Positions 27,460 to 37,102 of a stretch of DNA of 58,073 bases are shown here, in pieces; position 1 is the stretch's first letter, and every line of letters begins with the position of its first letter. The stretch spans positions 1-58,073 of the forward strand of contig CALCGQ010000222.1 of the NCBI GenBank assembly GCA_937901015.1. Direction: 5' to 3'. The translations under genes and the position numbers were made by a program. The DNA is from an uncultured Bacteroidota bacterium (GTDB taxonomy: Bacteria > Bacteroidota > Bacteroidia > Bacteroidales > F082). The notes under the pieces are model-generated. The model had not been told where the DNA came from. It saw only the letters and a list, made by a program, of their open reading frames with translations, and did not search any database.

Positions 27460-28749
27460 TCAATGTTTCACAAACTTCGATAGCCCAATAATCTTTGTAT
27501 CAGCATAGTTAGCCAGAAAATATATTCCACTGTTAAGATTCTGAATATCAATTTCTAATTCGAAGGAATTTTTCTCAAAATCTCCCTGTAAAATAGTTTT
27601 TCCAGATAAATCAGATATTGTATAAGTATAATCTGAAAAATTGTTGGCAAAATCATAGTTAAGCATCAATTTATCGGAAGCAGGAATTGGATAAACTGAA
27701 ACTCTTTCATCCATATTCAGAATATTTGTTGCTGAAATAACTATATTAATCGTGCTAATTGCTGAATCCACATTACATCCTGAAAAGGCCTTAAGTGTTA
27801 CTTCAAATTCACCTGATTCAAGGTAAGTATAAGTTGGACTAAAAGTAGTATCAGTATCTCCATTACCAAAATCCCAATGGTATTCATCCGAGTTAACGGA
27901 CAAATTCTCAAAAATGACTTCAGCTCCATTCTGATTATAATCAAATTCTGCCCTAACTGTGGTGGTATCAATATTCCATAATTCAAGGTTACCAAGCACA
28001 GTTTCATCAGCTATAGTTTGCAGATAGTTGGCATCACCTTCTGATAATCCACCTAAATAACTGAGTCCGATAGGGCTTTCCTGATATATTGCAGCATAAA
28101 AAGTACAAGCAGCAAGATAACTTCCTGCCATGCTGGGATGACTACCATCACCGGAAAATAATTCTATGGGATCTCCATATTCTACTATTGACTTCTTCCA
28201 TGCAATTCCTACTGGACTAACTGGTGTATCAAGAAAATTTGACATATTCAGATATGCAGAGGCTAAACTATCTTGCATATGTGCATAATCAACAAAATCA
28301 ACACTACAGTAGTTGTCGATGCACTGCTGACCTCCGTATTTTCTTCCCCATGTCATGTAGAACATTGTTTGAGAACATGGATGGCTATTTCTAATAATTG
28401 AATCTAAATTAATTGAACCGGGATAGGTATAATTATTACGAAAATGGTCAACTACAGGGAATTGACTTTGCTCCTGCAACACAACATAATCCCAATCCTC
28501 AGCCGCAATTTTACTCAACGATGTTTGGTTATATAAATGACCGTTACTTGGATAAGCCAAAGTATATCCACCCGGTGTATTCCTATCTGTATATAGATTA
28601 TGACCACCAGATAAAGCCAAAGCCACTAACAAAGAGGGTAAATCATTAACTGCTGTGTAACTATTCCCTAAAAACAAAACTTTCTTTTCCTGTGCCACAC
28701 TACTTTGCAAGAAAAACACAAACATTAATATAATTAGAAAGTACTTCAT
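27460..28749 (-). CDS. Secreted SGNH-hydrolase-like protein with PKD domain and T9SS type A signal
   Basis: About 429 residues from ATG 28749. I choose this start because it leaves the signal peptide MKYFLIILMFVFFLQSSVAQ; upstream Mets at 28791 and 28815 are possible. The catalytic-type domain opens with VLFLGNSYT (SGNH block I Ser) and closes with GDGSHPSMAGSYLAA (Asp-His of block V). A PKD-like domain follows (NSDEYHWDFGNGDTDTTFSPTYTYLESGEFEVTLKAF), then a C-terminal type A sorting domain (YPIPASDKLML..GKTILQG..GIYFL). It is probably an esterase or lipase-like surface enzyme; substrate unknown. Confidence 0.8.
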   Translation of the reverse strand: MKYFLIILMFVFFLQSSVAQEKKVLFLGNSYTAVNDLPSLLVALALSGGHNLYTDRNTPGGYTLAYPSNGHLYNQTSLSKIAAEDWDYVVLQEQSQFPVVDHFRNNYTYPGSINLDSIIRNSHPCSQTMFYMTWGRKYGGQQCIDNYCSVDFVDYAHMQDSLASAYLNMSNFLDTPVSPVGIAWKKSIVEYGDPIELFSGDGSHPSMAGSYLAACTFYAAIYQESPIGLSYLGGLSEGDANYLQTIADETVLGNLELWNIDTTTVRAEFDYNQNGAEVIFENLSVNSDEYHWDFGNGDTDTTFSPTYTYLESGEFEVTLKAFSGCNVDSAISTINIVISATNILNMDERVSVYPIPASDKLMLNYDFANNFSDYTYTISDLSGKTILQGDFEKNSFELEIDIQNLNSGIYFLANYADTKIIGLSKFVKH

Positions 28750-29061
28750 AAAATAGCTGATATACTCGATTATACTTTTAATATTTTTCATGACTTGATT
28801 TTTTAGGAGGCTCATTAGTCAATTATTTATTTAACTGAATAATATGCAATACAAATAAATGAAAAATCCCCATCACAATAAAATTAAAAACCATGTATTT
28901 CCATAAAATAATAAAGTAAAATTAATTGCATCAAATTATATTTGACCCAGATTCTTATAAATTTGCAGACTAATTGTTCATTGGATATTCACGGTATAAT
29001 TATTGATTGTTATATCAAAGTCATGAAAATTACGTTTTGTTAAAATAAGTTGACAGAGTAA

Positions 29062-29904
29062 ATGAAGTCTAATAAGAATATAACTTGGTTATTAATTGGA
29101 ATTATCGTTCTGATCGGATTAACATCTTGTAATCCTGAGAAACAACTTGCCATTGACTTTGCTTCAAAAACAAATCAAAAGAGTATACTTATTATATCTC
29201 CAGATTTTCTTTTCAAGAAAAGTTTGAAAACCTATATACTTGATTCCATTGAGCATAATAGAAAAGACAATGAGGATTCTTTGTTGATAGTTCATAGTAA
29301 GTATCTAAATGAACTTAACGATTCTCTTTTTCTTGCAAATTATGTTCTTGGTTACGCTAAATCATTGACAAATTTTGGATTTAGAGTATTCAACCAAAAC
29401 CAGGCTGAGCAATTTTTGAGAATTGATTCAAACACCTATCAGGTAAATATTGCTCAAATTGAACTTGAAGAAACTTTATATACTTTTCGTGATGAAATGA
29501 ACGTGTACGATCAATATTTCTATCACGATCATAATCTTAATGCAATTTATGTCAATTCATGGTTTGAATATAGCAACACAAATGAGGTAGCAACAAAACA
29601 GCAAGTTTATTTTACGACTGACCTTATTACTGACATTCCCGATGGTTCATTCGATTATGATATTTTTAGTGGAAAGTTAAGATACAGTTATAATATTGAT
29701 TCCCTTGAAGTCGGTTCATTATACAGTTTTGCCTATCGAATTGGCTCTGAATATGCAAAATACACCTTCGATTTACTTCTAAATGATGAACTAAATAAAA
29801 AAATACCACCTTCTGAAAGAAGTGATTATTACTGGAGATACAACCCAATGCAAAATCAATTTTTCCCAGCCGACGATGATAGGTTTATCCCTCTTAGTGA
29901 TTAA
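29062..29904 (+). CDS. Predicted lipoprotein, unknown function
   Basis: 280 residues. Lipoprotein signal: ITWLLIGIIVLIGLTSC, with the lipid cysteine at 23. The mature part is rich in charged residues early (SIEHNRKDNEDSLLIVHSKYLNELNDSLF) and in aromatic residues later (YDQYFYHDHNLNAIYVNSWFEY). I do not recognise a family and see no catalytic motif. It stands alone: divergent from the SGNH gene and convergent on the Nudix gene, with 247 bases upstream containing no clear promoter. Confidence 0.75.
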   Translation: MKSNKNITWLLIGIIVLIGLTSCNPEKQLAIDFASKTNQKSILIISPDFLFKKSLKTYILDSIEHNRKDNEDSLLIVHSKYLNELNDSLFLANYVLGYAKSLTNFGFRVFNQNQAEQFLRIDSNTYQVNIAQIELEETLYTFRDEMNVYDQYFYHDHNLNAIYVNSWFEYSNTNEVATKQQVYFTTDLITDIPDGSFDYDIFSGKLRYSYNIDSLEVGSLYSFAYRIGSEYAKYTFDLLLNDELNKKIPPSERSDYYWRYNPMQNQFFPADDDRFIPLSD

Positions 29905-29939
29905 CTAATGATACTACCTTTTTTACTTTATACACTTTA

Positions 29940-30545
29940 TTAACTATCAAATACAAATCCTAAAGTATCATATATTGACCTATATGAATTAGCTATTGAG
30001 TCATAAGCCTCTGATTTTGCCATCCAAACTGCTTCAGTTATATCTTCTTCTAATTGAGGAACAAGATCATCTGACCCTAAAGAAGTCATATGATACCAAT
30101 GGGTTTTTTTAAGAAACCATTTTCCTTTCCGATTATAAATATGAAAAGTGCCTGGTAGTTCCTTATCAATTATAACACTATTAATGCCTGTTTCCTCAAC
30201 AACTTCTCTAATTGCAGCATCACTTACAGCCTCTCCTTTTTCAATTTTACCCTTTGGAAGATCCCAAATGTGCCATCGTTTAATAATTAAAAAATGACCC
30301 GTTTCATTTTGCACAATTCCACCTGCAGCCTCCAAGTATACGTATATTTCCTTCAATCTAGAAAATAGATCATCAATATTATCAACCAATAGAAATATAT
30401 CTTTCTTATAATATCCATCATGTAGTTTATCGATAAATTCCATCAGTTCATCATCATTATGTATTATAACATGCTGACGTACTTCTGTTTTGGAGCTGCC
30501 TATTGAACAGGTTGAAATTTCCATATCATTGAAATACAACTTCAT
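29940..30545 (-). CDS. Nudix hydrolase
   Basis: 201 residues. The Nudix box is complete: G-x5-E-x7-REVVEETGI in GKIEKGEAVSDAAIREVVEETGI (about 119-141 of the protein). The motif needed for Mg2+-dependent pyrophosphohydrolysis is intact. An N-terminal extension of about 90 residues (FNDMEISTCSIGSSK.., a long helical part) precedes the domain. Substrate unknown; candidates are NDP-sugars, oxidised nucleotides or diadenosine polyphosphates. It has its own promoter. Confidence 0.9.
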   Translation of the reverse strand: MKLYFNDMEISTCSIGSSKTEVRQHVIIHNDDELMEFIDKLHDGYYKKDIFLLVDNIDDLFSRLKEIYVYLEAAGGIVQNETGHFLIIKRWHIWDLPKGKIEKGEAVSDAAIREVVEETGINSVIIDKELPGTFHIYNRKGKWFLKKTHWYHMTSLGSDDLVPQLEEDITEAVWMAKSEAYDSIANSYRSIYDTLGFVFDS

Positions 30546-30575
30546 CTACCAGTATCTTTAAGTGTAAACCAATAG

Positions 30576-30603
30576 CAAATTTACGAATAAAGAATTCTCA
30601 CAA
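30576..30603 (-). promoter_or_regulatory. Promoter of the Nudix gene (TTG - 17 bp - TAAATTTG)
   Basis: On the minus strand, TTG (30601-30603) and an exact -7 element TAAATTTG (30576-30583) separated by 17 bases. The spacing is slightly short of the usual 19-21. The -7 element lies 30 bases before the ATG. Confidence 0.55.
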
Positions 30604-30678
30604 TTACTTACAACCTTAAACTGGTTACATATGTCTATTTTTTAAGTTACTTTGTTGTTCGAATTAAAAAACAGGAAA

Positions 30679-32385
30679 ATGAAATTAAGTGTCCCTACAA
30701 TAATTGCAGTAATTACTTCGATTTTTATTTTTTCATCCTTGAACTCTTCAGGTCAAGAAACTAAATTGGATAAGAGATATATGTATCAGGAACAGATAGA
30801 TGATCCATATATTCCAATCTTAAAGGAAAATAGGATTACTACCCCACCCTATGGTTTCAGTGGAAGCAATTACACTACCGTTCAGGTTAATATTGATGAA
30901 GATGGAAATAATATACTTTTCGATGCAGGTAATGAACCATCCATTGCTGTTGACTGGACAAACCCTGACCGAATTGTAATCGGTTGGCGTCAATTTGATG
31001 ATGTATCCAATAATTTCCGCCAGGCAGGTTATGCATATACAGATGATGGAGGAGAAACCTGGACTTCCCCTGACCCAATTGACCAGGGTATTTTCAGATC
31101 TGATCCAGTATTAGACGTTGATAGTGATGGAAATTTCTATTATAATAGCTTAACAAAAAATGATAACAATGATTATTGGTGCGATGTTTACAGAACTGAT
31201 AATGAAAGTTTTATTTGGGATGAAGGAACTTATGCCCAAGGAGGAGACAAGCAGTGGATGACCATCGACAAATCTGGAGGAATGGGTGATGGTAACATAT
31301 ATGCATTTTGGAATTCAAGCTTTTCTATTTGCTTTCCTGGAGCATATACTAGGTCAATTGATGGAGGTGACTCATATGAAGATTGTGATGGAATTCCTGG
31401 CAACCCTTATTGGGGAACATTAACAACTGGACCTGACGGTGAAATGTATACAGTAGGTGCTGCAAGTAATACTGGACTTGTTGTTACTAAATCAACAACA
31501 GCACAAGATCCATCCGGAACAACAGGTTGGGATTTTTCAGTATATGTTGATCTTGACGGAAGCTTAACCGGTTGGACTCCAATTAATCCTGCGGGATTAC
31601 TCGGACAATCATATATTGATGTGGATAGATCAAATGGCAGTGGCAGAGGAAATGTTTATGTGTTAGCTTCAGTCGACAGAGATAACGGTGATCCTGGAGA
31701 TGTTATGTTTGCAAGATCTACAAATGGTGGCGCTACATGGGAACCTCCAGTACGTGTTAATGATGATCCATATGGTAATAAATACCAGTGGTTTGGAACA
31801 ATGTCGGTTGCTCCAAATGGAAGAATTGATGTGGTTTGGCTCGACACTAGAAACTCACCGGGTACCAATATGTTTATGTCAGAACTATATTATTCCTATT
31901 CCATTGATAATGGAGTAACATTTTCTGCCAATGAGAGACTATCTGAGGCATTCAATCCACAATTTGGTTATCCAAATCAAAACAAAATGGGAGATTATTT
32001 CCACATGGTTAGTGATAACGATGGAGCGCATCTTGCATGGGCAAATACATTAACAGGTGGACAGGATGTATATTATACACATATAATACCATGGTTTGTT
32101 GGCATTGATGATTATGCAGATGGAAGTCATCTTTCATTAATAAACTATCCAAATCCGGTATTAAGCAAAACTACATTCAGATATCAATTGGCTAAAAATT
32201 CTGATGTAAGCATAAGGATTATGGACCTATTAGGGAATACCACAGAAGTCATGAAAAATGAATACCAGCAAGCTGGAACTCATAATTTTATTTATGATGC
32301 AAGCAATATGTCACCTGGTATATATTTTTGTAACATTAGCACTGATTCTGATTCAGAAACAATTAAGATTACAATCGTCGATTAA
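30679..32385 (+). CDS. Secreted sialidase-like beta-propeller protein with T9SS type A signal
   Basis: About 568 residues from ATG 30679. The frame-open TTG at 30652 is rejected because it overlaps a near-consensus -7 element. Signal peptide ..AVITSIFIFSSLNSSGQ. BNR/Asp-box-like repeats support a propeller: DDGGETWTSPD, SIDGGDSYEDC, STNGGATWEPPV and SIDNGVTFS, the four S/T-x-(D/N)-x-G-x-T-W units. The C-terminal type A sorting domain begins at YPNPVLSKTTFRYQL and ends ISPGIYF-like NMSPGIYFCNIS..IKITIVD. Whether it cleaves sialic acid is not shown; many such propellers are only binding proteins. Confidence 0.8.
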   Translation: MKLSVPTIIAVITSIFIFSSLNSSGQETKLDKRYMYQEQIDDPYIPILKENRITTPPYGFSGSNYTTVQVNIDEDGNNILFDAGNEPSIAVDWTNPDRIVIGWRQFDDVSNNFRQAGYAYTDDGGETWTSPDPIDQGIFRSDPVLDVDSDGNFYYNSLTKNDNNDYWCDVYRTDNESFIWDEGTYAQGGDKQWMTIDKSGGMGDGNIYAFWNSSFSICFPGAYTRSIDGGDSYEDCDGIPGNPYWGTLTTGPDGEMYTVGAASNTGLVVTKSTTAQDPSGTTGWDFSVYVDLDGSLTGWTPINPAGLLGQSYIDVDRSNGSGRGNVYVLASVDRDNGDPGDVMFARSTNGGATWEPPVRVNDDPYGNKYQWFGTMSVAPNGRIDVVWLDTRNSPGTNMFMSELYYSYSIDNGVTFSANERLSEAFNPQFGYPNQNKMGDYFHMVSDNDGAHLAWANTLTGGQDVYYTHIIPWFVGIDDYADGSHLSLINYPNPVLSKTTFRYQLAKNSDVSIRIMDLLGNTTEVMKNEYQQAGTHNFIYDASNMSPGIYFCNISTDSDSETIKITIVD

Positions 32386-32452
32386 TATCAACCTTAGTGT
32401 CTGTAGTAATAATTTGTTCCTTTTAAACGCATTATTCAAGGAAAACTTTTTG

Positions 32453-32460
32453 TAGGTTTG
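32453..32460 (+). promoter_or_regulatory. -7 promoter element (TAGGTTTG) for pyrE, nearly leaderless
   Basis: Exact TAnnTTTG, with the ATG of pyrE only 4 bases after it. Transcription should start at or within a few bases of the start codon. Confidence 0.6.
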
Positions 32461-32464
32461 CCCT

Positions 32465-33115
32465 ATGAATTATACTAATGAAGCCGCTGAAAAAGTTGCC
32501 GCCATATTATTGGAAATCAAGGCAATTAAACTTAGTCCAAACAACCCCTTTACTTGGGCATCAGGATTAAGATCACCAATTTATTGTGATAACCGTGTTG
32601 CTCTTTCCTATCCTGAAAAGAGAACATACATTAAAAATCAACTTTCTGCCGCAATAAAAGATAAATTTGAAGGTGTTGAAGTTATTGCAGGAGTTGCCAC
32701 TGCAGGAGTGCCACAAGGTGCATTAGTAGCAGATGAGTTGGGATTACCCTTCGTTTACATTCGTTCATCAGCGAAAGCTCATGGAATGACTAACAAAATC
32801 GAAGGAAAGCTAAATGAAGGCGAAAAAGTTGTAGTAATTGAAGATCTTATTTCAACAGGTAAAAGTAGTCTAAATGCTGTAGATGCAATCAGGGATGCTG
32901 GTGCTGAGGTAATGGGCATGGTAGCAATATTCACTTATGGTCTTGATATAGCTGAAAAGAATTTTCTAGATAAAGAGTGTTCATTAGTAGCTCTTTCTGA
33001 TTACAATGCCATGATTAGCAAAGCTGTTGCTGACAACTATGTGACATCAGAAGATGAAATGTCGCTTTTGGAATGGCGAAAAGATCCTAAGAAATGGAGT
33101 GACAATATACAATGA
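32465..33115 (+). CDS. pyrE: Orotate phosphoribosyltransferase
   Basis: 216 residues, normal length. PRPP-binding motif: VVVIEDLISTGKSS (about 122-135). Other segments: FTWASGLRSPIYCDNR (29-44), IAGVATAGVPQGALVAD, YIRSSAKAHGMTNKIEG. It makes OMP from orotate and PRPP, feeding PyrF (25392). The start fits the family although the -7 element ends 4 bases upstream. A block of 8-nt repeats begins shortly after the stop. Confidence 0.96.
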   Translation: MNYTNEAAEKVAAILLEIKAIKLSPNNPFTWASGLRSPIYCDNRVALSYPEKRTYIKNQLSAAIKDKFEGVEVIAGVATAGVPQGALVADELGLPFVYIRSSAKAHGMTNKIEGKLNEGEKVVVIEDLISTGKSSLNAVDAIRDAGAEVMGMVAIFTYGLDIAEKNFLDKECSLVALSDYNAMISKAVADNYVTSEDEMSLLEWRKDPKKWSDNIQ

Positions 33116-33202
33116 GTGTATGGGTGAATGGGTGAATAACCATTTTATTATCTCATTAATTCATTAAATCATTGTATCATTATCTCATTCCGTCATTTTC
33201 AC
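33116..33202 (+). repeat. 8-nt repeat block after pyrE
   Basis: Seven consecutive 8-nt units of the ATTNNNNC type run from 33147 to 33202 (ATTATCTC, ATTAATTC, ATTAAATC, ATTGTATC, ATTATCTC, ATTCCGTC, ATTTTCAC). Just before, at 33122-33137, are two GGGTGAAT units, which are ATTCACCC read on the other strand. The 7-nt block is absent here. It starts within 7 bases of the pyrE stop. Confidence 0.85.
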
Positions 33203-33218
33203 ATTAAATAAAAGAACC

Positions 33219-33617
33219 ATGATAATAGAAGGTAAACCTGCAACCATAACACAAAGTATTGATAACGTTTATAGTTTTCTTACTGATTTCAATAATTTTG
33301 AACCATTGATGCCCGATCAAATTACAAACTGGGAAAGTGATAAGGAATCATGTTCTTTCACCATACAGGGAATGGCTGACATAAAATTAACCTTTGACGA
33401 TAAAATCACAAATTCATTGATAAAGCTAGTGCCAGTTGGAAAGGTTCCTTTCAGTTTTGCCTTAATATTAAATTTATCAGAAGCTGGTACAGATACTGTA
33501 GTAAACGTTAATGTAGATGCCCAACTTAACCCGATGATGGCAATGATGGCAAAGCGACCTTTGGAGAATCTGGTAAACGTTATGGCTAGCAATATAAACG
33601 ATGCCATCGGAAGATAG
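33219..33617 (+). CDS. SRPBCC-family (START-like) small protein
   Basis: 132 residues. The helix-grip pattern is visible: an N-terminal strand and helix with ITQSIDNVYSFLTDFNNFEPLMPDQI, then antiparallel strands (CSFTIQGMADIKLTFDDKI), and a long C-terminal helix (NPMMAMMAKRPLENLVNVMASNINDAI). This fits small SRPBCC or polyketide-cyclase-like proteins that bind hydrophobic ligands. Ligand and role are unknown. It sits between pyrE and the convergent birA. Confidence 0.75.
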   Translation: MIIEGKPATITQSIDNVYSFLTDFNNFEPLMPDQITNWESDKESCSFTIQGMADIKLTFDDKITNSLIKLVPVGKVPFSFALILNLSEAGTDTVVNVNVDAQLNPMMAMMAKRPLENLVNVMASNINDAIGR

Positions 33618-33632
33618 TAGATTCAATATAAT

Positions 33633-33682
33633 CATTAGTTACCAATAACTAATAACCAATTATCCAATCACCAATTATATAA
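33633..33682 (-). repeat. 7-nt repeat block after birA
   Basis: Read on the minus strand, units such as ATTGGTG, ATTGGATA, ATTGGTT, ATTAGTT and ATTGGTA run from 33675 down to 33640, starting 7 bases after the birA stop (33683-33685). Here only the 7-nt type block is present, with one 8-nt insertion variant. Confidence 0.75.
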
Positions 33683-34435
33683 TCACAAAACAAATTCCAC
33701 TTCTTTAAACATATAGATTCTGGTATTCCCACTCCTTGTTGATATTTCGAGTCTACCAAACTCATCAACATCAACAATTTTTCCCTCAAAATCTCCTTTA
33801 TCATCCCTATATTTAGACCAACTCCTCATTTTAAAAAGTCTGTCCAAATACTCTTTCCTAAGCTTGCTGAAATCATAATCCATTTTAAGAACTTCATATC
33901 TGGAACTAATTTTTTCAAGTAATTCGTCGAGTAAACTATTAATGTCCGTTTTTCTATTTAAATGATGAATTAGCGACACAGGATTCCTGGCATCAGATAT
34001 GAACTCTCTTTGATTGATGTTTAAACCAATTCCCACAATGGAATAATCTATACTATTTCCCACGATGAAATTCTGAATCAGTATACCTGCAACTTTCTTC
34101 TCATTAATATAAATATCATTTGGCCACTTTATTTTTACATGTCCATCATCAACTGATTTCAGATGTTCAATAATCAAATCCGATATGGCAAGAGAAATTA
34201 CCTGAGTAAGCACAAATTGATTTGATGGAGTAACAAATTTAGGCTTAAGCACTAAACTAAAAGTAAGGTTACTACCGGGTTCACTTTCCCAATTATTGGC
34301 ACCTTGCCCTTTACCTTTTTTCTGGTTGGTAGTAATTATTACATCACCTTCGTTGGATTCGCTGTTTACAACTTGTTGTACAGCATAATTATTAGTTGAA
34401 TCAACCGAAGGAATATGTATAATATTAAACTTCAT
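33683..34435 (-). CDS. birA: Biotin-[acetyl-CoA-carboxylase] ligase
   Basis: 250 residues, ligase-only form with no N-terminal repressor helix-turn-helix. Biotin and ATP sites: GKGQGANNWESEPGSNLTFSLVL (about 42-64) and KWPNDIYINEKKVAGILIQN (103-122). The C-terminal SH3-like domain (GDFEGKIVDVDEFGRLEI) closes the protein. It attaches biotin to carboxyl carrier proteins. It has an exact -7 element and diverges from rsfS. Confidence 0.94.
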   Translation of the reverse strand: MKFNIIHIPSVDSTNNYAVQQVVNSESNEGDVIITTNQKKGKGQGANNWESEPGSNLTFSLVLKPKFVTPSNQFVLTQVISLAISDLIIEHLKSVDDGHVKIKWPNDIYINEKKVAGILIQNFIVGNSIDYSIVGIGLNINQREFISDARNPVSLIHHLNRKTDINSLLDELLEKISSRYEVLKMDYDFSKLRKEYLDRLFKMRSWSKYRDDKGDFEGKIVDVDEFGRLEISTRSGNTRIYMFKEVEFVL

Positions 34436-34455
34436 AATAATCTAAGTGATAATCG

Positions 34456-34463
34456 CAAATTTA
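34456..34463 (-). promoter_or_regulatory. -7 promoter element (TAAATTTG) for birA
   Basis: Minus-strand exact TAnnTTTG, 20 bases before the birA ATG. Confidence 0.55.
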
Positions 34464-34567
34464 AACCAATCAGGCCATATAAAGCAAAACATTAGACAAT
34501 ATTGATTATTTCAAACTGTATCAGCGTTATTAACAACAACAAACCTGTACAATAGGGACATTTTTCA

Positions 34568-34575
34568 TACTTTTG
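34568..34575 (+). promoter_or_regulatory. -7 promoter element (TACTTTTG) for rsfS-ftsH operon
   Basis: Exact TAnnTTTG, 23 bases before the rsfS ATG at 34599. It faces the birA promoter across a 164-base divergent region. Confidence 0.55.
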
Positions 34576-34598
34576 TATCTTAACATCAATTAAAATAT

Positions 34599-34976
34599 AT
34601 GAGTGGTAAAAACACAAACGACGATACAAACTTCGTTCTTGAGAATATTATTACGGCAATGCAAAATAAAAAAGCAAAAAGTATCATATCCATGGATCTT
34701 AATAAAATTCAGGATTCGGTAACGCAGTACTTTGTTATATGTCATGCCACATCCACCACTCAAGTTGATGCCATTTATAATAGTGTTATTGACGAAGTTC
34801 AGAAAATTTGTGGAATTAAACCATCACATAGGGAAGGATATGAAAATTCGGAATGGATTTTGATAGACTACTTCGACATTGTTGTTCATATATTCCGTGA
34901 GGACATTCGGGGGTTTTATAAGTTAGAAGACTTATGGGCTGATGCGGTATTGAAGAATTATGACAGCGATGAATAA
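34599..34976 (+). CDS. rsfS: Ribosomal silencing factor RsfS (Iojap/YbeB family)
   Basis: 125 residues. Family motifs: IITAMQNKKAKSIISMDLNKI, TQYFVICHATSTTQVDAIYNSV, SHREGYENSEWILIDYFDIVVHIFREDIRGFYKLEDLWADA. It binds ribosomal protein L14 and blocks subunit joining when nutrients run low. It is the first gene of the rsfS-ftsH-LUD-cdsA-psd run, which is a familiar arrangement in Bacteroidota. ftsH follows after 41 bases. Confidence 0.95.
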   Translation: MSGKNTNDDTNFVLENIITAMQNKKAKSIISMDLNKIQDSVTQYFVICHATSTTQVDAIYNSVIDEVQKICGIKPSHREGYENSEWILIDYFDIVVHIFREDIRGFYKLEDLWADAVLKNYDSDE

Positions 34977-35017
34977 TCAATCAAACTTGATTGGTTTAAT
35001 TATTAATTAGCGACATA

Positions 35018-37090
35018 ATGGCAGACAAAGATAAAGATAACAAACAAAATGAGAAAGGTTCAGGATCTAATCCTTTTAGTAACCTTACTGGCAAAGGAAA
35101 AGATGGAAAACCTAAATTTAATTTTTATTGGATTTATGGTATCCTATTGGTAGTCCTTTTTGGAGTTCAATTTATTGGATTGGGCGATGAGGGAAAGCAA
35201 ACTGACTGGAGAGATCTTAAGTTAATGCTTGAGAACAACGATGTTTCAAAAATTGTTCTGGTAAATAAAGAATCCGCAGAAATATTCATTAAACCAGAAA
35301 ACTTAAGTAAAGAAATTCACAAAGATGTAGAAGGTAAATCGAGTTTTGCAAAAAACACTCCTCATTACTATTATAATGTTGGCTCAGTAGACAAGTTTTA
35401 TGAAGATGTAGAAAGTGCACAAACAAATAGTCCTGACCCAATCTATGTTGAAACGGAAATCAGACATAATTGGGGAGCTGAAATTATAAGTTGGATATTC
35501 CCAATTGCCTTACTAATAGGAGTTTGGTTCTTTTTCATGAGAATGATGAGTCGTGGCGGCGGTGGCGGCGGTGGCCAAATATTTAATATAGGAAAGTCCA
35601 AAGCTCAGGTATATGATAAAAAAACCAGTGTAAATATATCTTTCAAAGATGTTGCAGGTCTTGAAGAAGCAAAAGTTGAGATTACAGAGATCGTTGATTT
35701 TTTGAAAAAACCAGAGAAATACACAAAACTTGGTGGTAAAATTCCAAGAGGCGTATTGTTGGTAGGCCCTCCGGGAACAGGTAAAACTTTACTTGCAAAA
35801 TCCGTTGCCGGTGAAGCTGATGTTCCATTTTATTCAATTTCGGGATCTGATTTTGTTGAAATGTTTGTTGGCGTTGGAGCGTCCAGAGTACGTGATCTTT
35901 TTAAACAAGCAAAGGAAAAATCACCAAGTATTATCTTTATCGATGAGATTGATGCAATTGGCAGAGCAAGGGGTAAAAACCAAGTTACAGGAGCAAACGA
36001 TGAGCGCGAAAACACACTAAACCAGCTTCTTACAGAAATGGATGGATTTACACCTAATTCAGGTGTAATAATCCTGGCTGCAACTAACAGGGCTGATATT
36101 CTTGACAAAGCTCTTATGAGAGCAGGTCGTTTTGATAGACAGATTCATGTTGAATTACCAGATCTAATTGAAAGGCAACAAATATTCGAGGTACATATGA
36201 AACCTCTAAAACTTGCTAAATCAGTAAAAGTTGATTTTCTGGCAAAACAAACTCCAGGATTTTCCGGTGCTGATATTGCAAATGTTTGTAACGAATCTGC
36301 ACTTATAGCTGCCAGATATGATCACAAAAGCATATCTAAGCAAGACTTCTTAGATGCTATTGATAGAATTATTGGTGGACTGGAAAAGAAAAACAAGATT
36401 ATTTCTCCAGATGAAAAGAAAGTTGTTGCATATCACGAAGCAGGCCATGCCTCAATTAGTTGGTTGATGGAACATGCTCATCCTCTTGTAAAAGTTACAA
36501 TTGTTCCTCGTGGCAAAGCCTTGGGAGCTGCATGGTATCTACCTGAAGAAAGACAAATTACCACATACGATCAGATGTTCGACGAAATGACTGCTACTCT
36601 TGGCGGACGCGCTGCTGAACAAGTAATCTTTAAGAAAATATCTACAGGAGCTTTAAATGATCTTGAAAAAGTAACCAAACAAGCATATGCTATGGTAAGT
36701 TACTATGGTTTGAGTAAGAATATTGGTAACATCAGTTACTATGACTCTTCTGGCCAGCAGGAATACTCATTCAACAAACCATTTAGTGAAAAAACTGCTG
36801 AGGCAATCGACATAGAGATCAAGCGTATTGTTGAAGAAGCTTATGCCAGAGCTATTAAAACTCTAGAGGAAAATAAAGAAGGACTCGAAAAACTCGCAGC
36901 ATTACTATTAGAAAAAGAGGTTATCTTTAGCGATGATCTTGAGAATGTTTTTGGAAAAAGACCTTGGGGTATCACCACAAGTCTATTAAGAGAAATGGAA
37001 AGTGGAGCTGAGGAGGATGAGGAAGAAGAAGCTGAGGAAGAAGTTGATTCCAAAACAAATGATGCGGAAGAAAAAACAGAAGAATCATAG
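35018..37090 (+). CDS. ftsH: ATP-dependent zinc metalloprotease FtsH
   Basis: 690 residues. N-terminal membrane helix about 35-51, periplasmic domain to about 155, second helix 158-174, a Gly-rich linker, then the AAA+ module with Walker A GPPGTGKT (250-257), Walker [12 protein letters not shown] and [23 protein letters not shown]. The zinc-protease motif is HEAGH (473-477). The C-terminus has an acidic tail ([11 protein letters not shown]..). It is an inner-membrane quality-control protease whose targets include lipid A biosynthetic enzymes in other bacteria. The LUD-domain gene follows after 12 bases. Confidence 0.97.
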   Translation: MADKDKDNKQNEKGSGSNPFSNLTGKGKDGKPKFNFYWIYGILLVVLFGVQFIGLGDEGKQTDWRDLKLMLENNDVSKIVLVNKESAEIFIKPENLSKEIHKDVEGKSSFAKNTPHYYYNVGSVDKFYEDVESAQTNSPDPIYVETEIRHNWGAEIISWIFPIALLIGVWFFFMRMMSRGGGGGGGQIFNIGKSKAQVYDKKTSVNISFKDVAGLEEAKVEITEIVDFLKKPEKYTKLGGKIPRGVLLVGPPGTGKTLLAKSVAGEADVPFYSISGSDFVEMFVGVGASRVRDLFKQAKEKSPSIIFIDEIDAIGRARGKNQVTGANDERENTLNQLLTEMDGFTPNSGVIILAATNRADILDKALMRAGRFDRQIHVELPDLIERQQIFEVHMKPLKLAKSVKVDFLAKQTPGFSGADIANVCNESALIAARYDHKSISKQDFLDAIDRIIGGLEKKNKIISPDEKKVVAYHEAGHASISWLMEHAHPLVKVTIVPRGKALGAAWYLPEERQITTYDQMFDEMTATLGGRAAEQVIFKKISTGALNDLEKVTKQAYAMVSYYGLSKNIGNISYYDSSGQQEYSFNKPFSEKTAEAIDIEIKRIVEEAYARAIKTLEENKEGLEKLAALLLEKEVIFSDDLENVFGKRPWGITTSLLREMESGAEEDEEEEAEEEVDSKTNDAEEKTEES

Positions 37091-37102
37091 CATAGTATAG
37101 CA

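Noticed and set aside
28413-28649. Open frame opposite the SGNH-like gene
   Set aside because: It is antisense to a well-supported protein with domains and a signal peptide; no promoter or family match.
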